From assembly GCA_001695595.3 (NCBI GenBank), contig MBPM02000072.1, forward strand, positions 62,001 to 126,000: a stretch of 64,000 nucleotides of DNA, in the 5' to 3' direction. The notes under the pieces were generated by a model. That model did not search any database. It saw only the letters and a list, made by a program, of their open reading frames with translations, and had not been told where the DNA came from. Numbering within the stretch: position 1 is the first letter of the stretch; the number at the start of each line of letters is the position of its first letter. Origin of the DNA: Plasmopara viticola (Eukaryota > Oomycota > Peronosporomycetes > Peronosporales > Peronosporaceae). A program made the translations under genes and the position numbers. Positions 55,871 through 64,000 of this stretch are shown one piece after another.

Positions 55871-57090
55871 GCTAGTAAGCTTGCTAATTCATGCATATGA
55901 TAGTAAATTTTGTGCTTGTTTCGCTGATAGCCAGGAAACCGTGCGCGCTGGAAAAATTATATTCTGCCCTTAGCTGTTTCTCCCTTGGTTCCGGGACACA
56001 CTACGTTGGTTTCGCGAGTGAGCTCTAAGCTTTTAGTCCGACCAAAAAGGTAAGAGAGCACAACTTTGACAGGCGCTATATAAAGACAAGCTCTCATTCC
56101 AATAAGCTCACTTTTCGCTTCAGGGCACACTTTGTAGACAAACGTCGGTTTGCATACTGAGGCATTTTGAATAAATATCGAAACTTTGATCAAGCCTATT
56201 ATTCGATTGCGGCAGCAACTCTTCAACGAAAAAAGTAATGTAAGCCTCCAAACTGCAATTTATCTCACTCTTAGATACGTTTAAGACCGATTAAAGGAGC
56301 ACCTTCACAGGAAGATCTTAAATTTCCCTGCATCCCATATCTTTGTAAGGTGCTGCGTTAATCCTTCCCAACAATTGCCGCTCATGGCCGCTTCCTTAGC
56401 CGTACAATCAAGAAGAAAAGATTTTGGCTACTCTTCCCTTCAAAAGGGTATAAGCTTTGAGGTTTACCCCGAAGTAAGCGCTACCAGAGCATTTGCTGCT
56501 TAGGATCTTGAGCTTAATTTTGCTTTTAAAGCTAGGATGCCGTGACGTTATCCAGCGGGAGGATTGCAAGTGCAGCCTCCTACTCAAGCTCAAAGATATG
56601 TCAGCAAGTCTTTGGTCCAGCGCATACAGCGCGCCTTATAGAATCAGGATGCTGATCCAATCCATCTTGGAATATTTATGAGAATTCAATTAAATTGTTT
56701 ACTCACGTAAACTTCCGATAACCTAGCGACTACTTTTATGTGTAATGAAGTCACACAGCACCTTGGGCAGAGGACGCATGCAATAAAATGCACGATCTTC
56801 CGGTCGGTGTTTAGTGCAATAAAATGTATTCGAAAACTAATCTAATTTAAACAGTATTGCGTGATCTAATATTTGCTGCTAAGGGACCTTAAGCCACGAG
56901 TTCATCTCGGAGCTCAAAACTTAGCTCCCAACAAGTAAGTATGGCCCTAACATTATCATAAGAAAGGGATAACCAGCACCACGGGTGCATGACATGGCTT
57001 TGTCTTTAGAGCACTATCACCTAAAAAGTCTAATATGTAACGAGAAGATATAGTATCTGCAGATTCTCGTGCACGGTTTGCCGGAGACTG
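55871..57090. other. Decayed, possibly retroelement sequence
   Basis: A minus frame at 55957-56226 resembles the antisense of the pre-reverse-transcriptase part of gypsy element A (near 33350-33480). No complete gene is visible. Confidence 0.35.
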
Positions 57091-57099
57091 GTGAATACC

Positions 57100-58510
57100 C
57101 AAATTCAACTTGCATCATCTCAACCTTGGTCATTTGGATCTCAAGTCGCTTTTCTAAGCTATAAATACACTATTAAGACTGCATACGCTGATGATAACGA
57201 CAGCGACGGATCCCTCTCTATAATGTCTTTTTCTAAGCTTGACCTTCTATTTAAGGATGGCAAAATGCGCGCCCCTAATGTAACGATTTCCTTATTTACG
57301 CTTAAAAAGCGATACATCGAGGGGATATGTAAGGGACGGCGCCACATTTGTTTTATGTCTTTAATGAAGTGGTCCTTTTTTTCTTCCTCTTTTCACAATG
57401 GAATGATTCTGGGTCGTAATATTTCTTCACGATAGATCAAATCCGCAGGTACATTCTTAAGCGACTTGGTCGATACAAGGGGTCGAGCATTGGGCAAACC
57501 CAAAATCGAATGGAAACTTAATGACCGCTTCGGAAGTCCTCGGACTGTCTTCCTTGATCTTTTTCGCCGTCTCTTCTCGTAAATCATTCTGAAAAATTGT
57601 TCGTTTAATTCGCTGATCTCCAGCTAAATTAAAATAATAAGCCCTCAAGTACTTTTGAATAGTTTACAATCGTTCGATGTAAAATCCATCCTCTAACATT
57701 TTACTCGACCTGAAGCATGTACGCACTGTTAAGTGGCATATATTGGTGGTACTGTTCTACTGCAAATATTCGGGATTCAATGCCTTCGTCATACCTTCCT
57801 TTATGAACAGGATGATCGTTCTTCTACTGCTTGCCTCTTGATTCCAGAATGCTCGTTATCCTGCTGCATTTAAATGTGCATTTGAGTTTTCATGTGGGCT
57901 CGGATTTGCTATTGTTGCTGAGTGTGACACATCACTAGTTGTTTGTTGGACAGTGTGTCTTGTTCTGCCGACGCCGAAAGCATTTAATTAGTTGGGTGGT
58001 AGAATACGTTCGGCGAATAACACTTACCGTATCTTGTGGAATCTATGCTCGTGTTCTCGAGCGCTATGTCGGTAGCAAAGCTTTATTGTCGTCGAAAGCG
58101 TTTGTTCTGTAGGGCACCTTGCCGATCTTCTCAACACCATTTATACAAGGCCATTTCAATCATTCTGTGCTAGATGGGCTGCACCTCAAAGGTATTATTA
58201 ATGTAGCATTTAGTTCCCTCCGTTGGTCCAACTATCTACGCTCCACAGCAGATACGATTGCTTGCCATAGCTTGGATGTGGTGTCTCGGTCGGACGCAAT
58301 GGTCTTCGGCATGGCATAGTTCTCTATATACTTTTAGTGATGACCTTTGCCATCTCTAAAGTATCGTCCGTTGTTTCGTAGCGCTGAAATTATATTTTTT
58401 TGTTAAACGATCAACAATTACCATGACGGTATTAAGACCACTTTTGGTCTCCGGTAGATACACGATTGAGTCCATGTTGACCTGTAAACATCCAGAGATC
58501 GAAATAGACC
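57100..58510 (-). mobile_element. Chimeric gypsy fragment: integrase joined upstream of gag
   Basis: On the minus strand, 58490-58130 encodes an integrase-core piece (LPETKSGLNTVMVIVDRLTK, then a CHAEDHCVRPRH-type read-through of the second block in a shifted frame). From about 58110 to 57150 it runs into gag text (CHTQQQQQIRAHMKTQM; then FQNDLREETAKKIKEDSPRT at about 57590). In a normal element gag precedes integrase, so two elements were joined by deletion or recombination near 58110-58130. Confidence 0.65.
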
Positions 58511-58519
58511 TGGAAGTTC

Positions 58520-59317
58520 AGTTTGCAATACTTGGCACACCACCAGATTGGTTTGTAAATTTTAGGTGGCCTGTTGATACAGAATTGCGTTTCTCACAGA
58601 AGCCGTAGTGATAATAGATGAACAAAAGTAGCACTAGCATCATATAAGGTGATTCAATCACATTTTGCAGTTTGACCCATTCACAACAGGACTGTCAATT
58701 ACGTAGTACTGTTGAGCGCCCACAAAAACCTATACTTGCTTTTCTGCAATATAGAAATTCAAGAGCACAAATTACGAAGTTATTCGTTAAAGTTAACGAC
58801 TGAGAATTACAATGTAGCTCAGTAATCGTTATGCATTGTGTGCAGCCATGTCAGGAGAGGGATGCTAACGGGCCTTTGTCGCTCTATCAATCGATCATTT
58901 CTGATCAATTATTAAACAATCCGAATTCACGCAGCATTTTAAGCAGTGTGCAAGCATCAAGTATAAGCAGACGACGATTTATTGTTTAAAAGCAAAGAAT
59001 TCACAAAGCGAGGTAGTAGCTGACAGTAGAGATATTTTGTCAGTTTTGCAACAAGAAAAAATGCAGCTTTGCGCGACAAAGGCCGACCTCGATTTGTTAT
59101 GCAGAGAAAATACTCTCTTGACTCCGCAATTTGCACGAACTAGCGAGGTGGTCACATCACTGAACCTTCTTCCTCCACGAAACATTTCATACATATATCC
59201 CAGCATTCATGTATATCTTGGCATAAAGAGGACTGGCGGTGCTTAGCAATTTGGGACAATCACGTTTAGTGGAAATCCAATGTCTTTGTTAAAGACTAGG
59301 CCACTTCTGGCGACCGA
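58520..59317. other. No gene called; possible coding remnant at 58990-59245 (+)
   Basis: A plus frame ending at 59244 reads AKNSQSEVVADSRDILSVLQ and on through LLPPRNISYIYP. It looks like coiled-coil text but has no confirmed start or domain. It could be a 3' exon of a lost gene or a chance frame. Confidence 0.3.
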
Positions 59318-59647
59318 CTATTTAATCTCATCATTATCTTTGTGGTGCTGATTGTGCTTAGCCAAAATTCGGCAGTTTTCAATGTTTCGCAGCTTCTCGC
59401 GCAAGTCTTCGGGCGTGTAGCGGCCGTTCAGAGTACGATACTTTTTTAGCTTAATGACACCGACCAGCTCGCGTAGTACGTAGCGACCGCGCTTGATAGC
59501 CTTCTTGATCGCTAAGGGATCCGCCATATTGCGATTTTGGAAGAATTCGGCCTTGGTTTTGTCGCGCACGTGACTTAAGCCTAATGGGTAGTCACGCCCT
59601 ACAAGCAAAAAGCGCTTGTACAGGTCACGCACCTTTGAGTCGATCAT
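59318..59647 (-). CDS. LYR-motif protein, LYRM5/ETFRF1 type
   Basis: Protein of 109 residues starting at the ATG 59645-59647; the upstream in-frame extension starts at TTG and is rejected. The N-terminus (VRDLYKRFLLVGRDYPLG) has the LYR-type signature Leu-Tyr-Lys/Arg and the GRxYP block typical of LYRM5. It is followed by charged text with DPLAIKKAIKRGRYVLREL and a YRTLNGRYTP end. LYR proteins are small mitochondrial matrix factors that bind acyl-carrier protein; LYRM5 regulates electron-transferring flavoprotein. It is divergent from the gene at 59722 with only 74 bp between starts, so the promoter is probably shared. The subfamily is likely but not certain. Confidence 0.85.
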   Translation of the reverse strand: MIDSKVRDLYKRFLLVGRDYPLGLSHVRDKTKAEFFQNRNMADPLAIKKAIKRGRYVLRELVGVIKLKKYRTLNGRYTPEDLREKLRNIENCRILAKHNQHHKDNDEIK

Positions 59648-59721
59648 GACTGCAGAATAAATTTGACCAACCAATCAAATTACATGCTTACAACCTCACT
59701 CATAAATAAGAGTGCGAAAGT
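59648..59721. promoter_or_regulatory. 74-bp shared upstream region of two divergent genes
   Basis: It is the whole space between the start codons of the LYR protein (minus) and the 256-residue protein (plus), so both promoters and 5' leaders must fit in it or overlap the neighbouring genes. No consensus site stands out. Confidence 0.6.
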
Positions 59722-60492
59722 ATGGGCTCCGTTACGACCGAGGCGGATCGCCCGACTGTGCCCGATATGGACCGCGGATCTGTACCGGATGCGGCCACAG
59801 CGCTGCTTACCGTCAAAATTGGGGACGTCTCGCGCACATCCCGCAAGCATCTGACAGTTACGAATTTTGGCTTTTTGATGTCTGAAGGCCTGGACGTGTT
59901 TCGTGCTAAGGTGGACTCGTGCACGAACAAAGCGCTGGAGAATGTCCATGGTAATCTCTATGTTCGAGAGGACATGGCGCTCTACATGCGACCGGGAGCT
60001 CATTCAAAACAGGCAGAACTGGTGGAGATAACGTATAGCAACTTTGAGAGTCGCGTGGCTAGGAGCTATAAAAATTACCTCAAGCGCAAGACGGATGAAC
60101 CGTTTCAATGCGAGGTATATGTGTACGTCAAGAAAATTGAGCCTTTACGACGTCGGCGGCTTAAGGATATAATAGAGAGCACGCATGCAACGATTTTGCA
60201 TGGAGACATCACACAGAGTCAACGGGTGGATTCTGGCGGTGAGCTGTCTGGAGCTTTAAAGCGAAAGCACTCTATTGGCTCTGACGTGGACGAGCGTCTC
60301 CCGGAGGTTGCATTGTACCGCACAGTGCGAATGGTTGTGAACGGAGTCATTGTTCCTGTGCAGATTAACGTGCAAGACCTGCTTGCGTGCACTGGATCAT
60401 TTCAGCAGCAGACGACCTATGGCCCTGGCACCAGCATAGTAGCTCATGAAAGTGACGAGGCAGGTGCAGAAGCAAGCAGCTTCAATGAGTGA
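59722..60492 (+). CDS. Conserved-looking hypothetical protein, 256 aa
   Basis: An intact frame without a domain I can name. Residues about 28-150 look like a folded basic domain: LLTVKIGDVSRTSRKHL, then NVHGNLYVREDMALYMRP, YSNFESRVARSYKNYLKRK and CEVYVYVKKIEPLRRRRLK. A low-complexity linker around 160-195 includes a KRKH patch that could be a nuclear signal. A second block follows (YRTVRMVVNGVIVPVQINVQ), and the tail is acidic. No signal peptide or membrane segment is seen. It lies between two conserved genes and uses codons like them, so I take it as real. Function unknown. Confidence 0.8.
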   Translation: MGSVTTEADRPTVPDMDRGSVPDAATALLTVKIGDVSRTSRKHLTVTNFGFLMSEGLDVFRAKVDSCTNKALENVHGNLYVREDMALYMRPGAHSKQAELVEITYSNFESRVARSYKNYLKRKTDEPFQCEVYVYVKKIEPLRRRRLKDIIESTHATILHGDITQSQRVDSGGELSGALKRKHSIGSDVDERLPEVALYRTVRMVVNGVIVPVQINVQDLLACTGSFQQQTTYGPGTSIVAHESDEAGAEASSFNE

Positions 60493-60982
60493 TATAACTT
60501 TTGAATCTCGTGGGGTTTTATGTGTTGTAAGAGGAAGGAACAACAAAGTGAAGACAAGTGATACGCGATACAGCCGGCATCATTCTATCGTATATATTAG
60601 GCGGGTGTCGCCCTAGCGCTTGCTTTTCTACAAATGTACTACTTACTACTGCTGCTACTTCGCCGATACTGTTCGCTTGTAATCTTTTCTCTTGTGCTTG
60701 TACTCGCGCAACTTCCTTAATGGGCCTTCCCCACTTTAGTCAAGCGCTACACTTCATCTTCATCGTCTGCACAATTTTGCACTTCATATGACAAACGGGA
60801 GGTGCGGGCGTGCGCGCGGGCCAGTCGTGGCAATCAAAATCATTCCATGCAGCTAATATACAATCTTCTGGGTATCTCACAATCCAAAACTCCAAAATGC
60901 AAAATCAAAAAGCAAAAATGGCAGCGGGTTGAGCGTTCCAAATGACACGGTGCACGACATCGGGTTCGCAAGTCAACCCACC
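60493..60982. other. Intergenic space between convergent genes
   Basis: 490 bp shared by the 3' ends of the 256-residue gene and the CCCH gene. Nothing else is seen. Confidence 0.5.
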
Positions 60983-63655
60983 TTAATATTCTGGCGGTGG
61001 CAAAACCGACGCATCAAAACTGCTCCAAGACGATCCAGAATCCCGTCGCGGGGGTGGACGCCCACCAGACGCCGGGCGTTTTTCTTCCATGCTTTTCATG
61101 TAGCGAAACTGGCCTGAAGTTGGCATGTATGGGTTTTGCTGTTGTTGAGCAATGTCATACTGCTGATGTTGGTACCCACCAGATCCGCGTGACGGAAGGT
61201 GCATCTGAAGCTGGTGTTGAGGCACAAAACTTTGCTGTGGCGGAGCCAGTGGAAGCTGTGGCGGGTACGCGTTATGTGGCGGCTGCGCGATCGCTGGCGG
61301 CTGGTGGTGTTGATGATACTGCTGCTGGTACTGATGTTGCAGCTGCAGTTGCTTTTCTATTGAAGGTGGGGGTGGTAAAGGCGATGTCGGATACTCGCCG
61401 CCGTATCCAGAAGTGCCAGCAGCTGCAGCAACCATGTGTGCGGTATTGCTCTCCACCGTGCGTAAGTCGCTTTGTCCGTGTGCAAACCTGCACTCGTCCT
61501 TTGAGTAGTTGCAATTGCCCTTTAGGAAGTAATAACAGAGTTCAGTCTTATAACTCTGCAGTCTTGGAGTTGTCGCTTGCAAAATCGGTTGGGCGCCAGA
61601 GCTGCCGCTACCTGCACCACTATCACGCAGATCCCGCAGGTCATTGACACCGTGCGCCATCGGGCAATCGCGACGCGATTTAGTGCACGTGCCAGCCTCG
61701 TATGCTTGACAAAGCCGAGTCTTAAAATTCTGTCCACTCTTGTTGCTAACGCCCGTATTGCTTGGACCGCTGGGACGCACCAAATCACCTTCCCCGTGGG
61801 CAAAGGAGCATGTACGTCGCGTCTTGTTGCATTTACCCTGCATGTAGTACATGCAGATCTCCGTCTTCCAGTTATTTGATGTGCCCGGTGGTCCGCTCGG
61901 TCCGCTTTGACTGCCACTGCGGTGCAAATTTGTCTTGTTGTGCCCTATCATAGCCGAACGAGACGGTGAAAGCGATGTCATCGAGGCCATTCCGCTACTG
62001 CTTTCAGCTTTACCTCCAAGTCTGACCATTGGATTAAAGCTTGGATGCGTATGTAAAATGTGGTCAATAGCCGCAGATTCTTGCCCATTAAAGCGGCGCA
62101 AGATTGTTTCCAGCTCTCCGACTGAAATGCCGTCAAAAAGCTCTGACAGTATAGAAATTTGTTCGGGTGACACCGTTGAAAATCTTTCACCTTCACTTTG
62201 GCTTGTCTCTTTTCGCCCGTCTCCAGGTTCGAATCTTCCCGAGTCCATACTCGAGCTAGTCAAATGCTCAGCAAACGGTGGAGTAACTAGTGACAGCGAT
62301 TCCATGTTGCCCTTAAACTCAGAAAGAAAAGGTGGCACTTTTTCTTCACTTAACGTGCTTCCAGCAAAAGATCGAGCATGCTTAGGTGTAATTTGAGGTG
62401 AGTCAAGTAGTGACGAAGGCAAAAATTGGCCCATTAGTGTGTTGCGAAGAGTCTGTGTACTTGACGACGGTGACGGAGGCTCTTCATCATCACCATTATG
62501 ACCGCCCTCACCTCTGGACGGAAAAAAATTAAATGTCATAAGACTCGAGCCCGTCGAAGCTTGACCTGATGGACCCGTTCCACTGGAACCGCTGGTGGGG
62601 CCAGCCATAGGTTTGTTCGGCGAACTCCACAGGTTGTCATGTTGTTCCTTTAGAGACGGCGAGTGTGGAGAGCGGGCACCACTTGATCCCGTGTCATCTC
62701 CGCTACGGCTACGTCGCAATTCTTTTATTTTATTTTGGGCGTCAAGAAGCGCCAGTCGTTCGTCCACAAGCTCGCGCTTGAGTTTGGTCGACAAAGAGCT
62801 GTAGAGCGCCACGCGCTGCCTGGCCAGTCTTTGCTCGTCCCGCAATTCGTCCACAACTTGTTGCAGCTCGTGGACTTCCAGCCGCGACGTTTGCAGCTCG
62901 CGCAAGATGCGGTGCATGTCGTTGCTAAGCTCACTTCCGTCGCTAGGCTCCTTCCCGTGCAGCTGCTCGCTGGCTATTGCACCAGTGGCCCCGCCTTTCT
63001 CCATCTAAAGAGACATAGCCAGTGTTCAAAGAGAGCAGATCACGATAGTCAGTCATGAGAAAGCAAGAGCAGAAAACGCTGGCATCAGCGCCAGTCGCGT
63101 TAATTGAGTAATGGCTAACTTGATGATGGTCCACCATTGGTAATAGCCAAGACTGGCTCAGAAAGTTCGGCGAACGCTAATACATGTAAAAGGTAGCTTA
63201 CCCAAGCAGCTTTGCCCGTTTCGACGCCGTACTCGCGCCCAATGTCCGATACAACCTGAACACAACAATCGTCACACCAAGCACAACAAGTTTGCAAATA
63301 CAAATAAATCGTCAGTGATTTGAGTCACAACTGAGTCACTTTGAAATCTAGAAAAAGGGTCGCAAGGAAAGCACCCGGCACCGGATGCAGTACACTGGGC
63401 ATTTCGCCTTTCGTTTTTCAATCCATGCAATGTGTGCATGCTTTGTTAACGTCAACGCACCTGAGCAAGAGATGAATGGAAGGCCTGGCTAATTTCTGAG
63501 GCTACGCGACCGAGCAATTCGCCCGTTTCAGGTGGTGCCGTCTGCCGTTCGATGGAAACAAGCGTCGCTGCTGCAGCGGATTCTCCTTCAGACACAGAGT
63601 CGGCAGGTGCCGGTTCATATTGTGGTTCAGCTGGCAAGTCTGCTGCAGTTGTCAT
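60983..63655 (-). CDS. CCCH zinc-finger protein with CUE-like domain (three exons)
   Basis: Exons on the minus strand: 63655-63461 (65 codons), 63255-63202 (18 codons) and 63004-60983 (673 codons), 756 residues in all. Introns of 205 nt (GTGCGT to TCAG) and 197 nt (GTAAGC to TTAG) both keep phase. Exon 3 starts with an ATG, so a shorter form is possible. Numbered within exon 3: a coiled coil at about 28-100; Ser/Gly/Pro-rich text; a CUE-like helix bundle at 280-320 (ILSELFDGISVGELETILRR); then three C-x7-C-x6-C-x3-H fingers at 384-403 (CMYYMQGKC...), 432-451 and 490-509. The tail is Gln/His/Pro-rich. Such proteins bind RNA, usually AU-rich or pre-mRNA targets; the CUE part suggests ubiquitin binding. 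Both roles are family inference. Confidence 0.9.
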
Positions 63656-64000
63656 GTCGAACGTTGGTGTTAGTGACGTACTTGACTGCCTGAAGTGACC
63701 AGGTTGCTGGCGGACGAGTTTTGCCTAAGCGCTGCTGGCTGCGCGGGCCGGGCCTGGCAGATGCAGCGACGGTAAGGAATCAAGTGACTTATGAGTGAGA
63801 AGAGGAAGCCACTTGGGTCAGGACACGACGACGACGGACGTTCGCGTTTTTGCTCGAGGCTCTAAGTCCTGGGCGGAGTAGTGTTAGCAGGTGGCTCTTC
63901 TGCTTTTTCCGAGATGCGCGTCGGTTGAGCGAAACGGGACAAGGCTGGCTGGTAGAGGGCGAGCAGCACGAAAAGAGAGTGTGTCACTCGGTAAATCCGG
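63656..64000. promoter_or_regulatory. Upstream region of the CCCH gene
   Basis: GC-richer sequence before the minus-strand start at 63655. It should hold the promoter and 5' leader; no site can be named. Confidence 0.4.

Noticed and set aside
59648..59674. Longer N-terminus for the LYR protein starting at 59674
   Set aside because: The codon is TTG, and the ATG at 59647 aligns with the LYRM5 start.
60997..63058. Plus-strand frames, including a 216-codon one, inside the CCCH gene
   Set aside because: They are antisense to conserved zinc fingers and low-complexity coding sequence; none has a domain.

Overview
The window looks like a gene-poor, repeat-rich part of an oomycete nuclear genome (Phytophthora or downy-mildew type). 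This rests on eukaryotic genes with short introns, compact clusters of conserved genes, an oomycete-style initiator at one start site, and many decayed Ty3/gypsy, LINE and MULE elements. The genus is inference.

The most striking content is a satellite-like repeat built on a tRNA-Leu(CAA) gene. Array A fills 1-7072 on the + strand with 20 head-to-tail units of about 347-380 bp. Each unit is a tRNA-Leu-like moiety of about 82 nt, a T-run 10-12 nt downstream, and a conserved spacer of about 290 bp. It contains recent higher-order duplications: a 743-bp dimer and a trimer of about 1130 bp. Smaller degenerate arrays of the same unit lie at 14.63-15.83 kb (B, minus), 19.18-20.40 kb (C, mixed orientation) and 54.34-55.87 kb (D, minus). 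The many short open frames in these arrays are artefacts of the repeat.

Host genes I can support: a CDKAL1-type tRNA methylthiotransferase (minus, 10931-12823); a sideroflexin (plus, 24521-25498); UFM1 in five exons (minus, 25644-26184), convergent with sideroflexin; a membrane-anchored serine carboxypeptidase-like protein whose catalytic serine is glycine (plus, 39880-41370); an LYR-motif protein of the LYRM5/ETFRF1 type (minus, 59318-59647); a divergent unknown 256-residue protein (plus, 59722-60492); and a three-exon CCCH zinc-finger protein with a CUE-like segment (minus, 60983-63655). A broken relative of sideroflexin (20.56 kb) and one of the carboxypeptidase (26.5 kb) lie upstream of the intact genes.

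Mobile DNA: LINE remnants at 8.0-9.3 kb; two internally deleted copies of another LINE in opposite orientation (21.3-21.6 and 23.19-24.35 kb, the second with a perfect 12-bp target duplication); Ty3/gypsy remnants at 22.4-22.9, 30.5-36.2, 36.8-38.0 and 57.1-58.5 kb plus a solo-LTR-like piece at 47.7-48.0 kb; and a MULE (43.11-45.47 kb) with terminal inverted repeats over 110 bp and a decayed, intron-containing transposase. Long stretches (41.4-43.1, 45.5-54.3, 28.3-30.5 kb) are AT-rich decayed sequence with no recognisable gene. The 15.8-19.2 kb stretch holds open frame fragments I could not identify.
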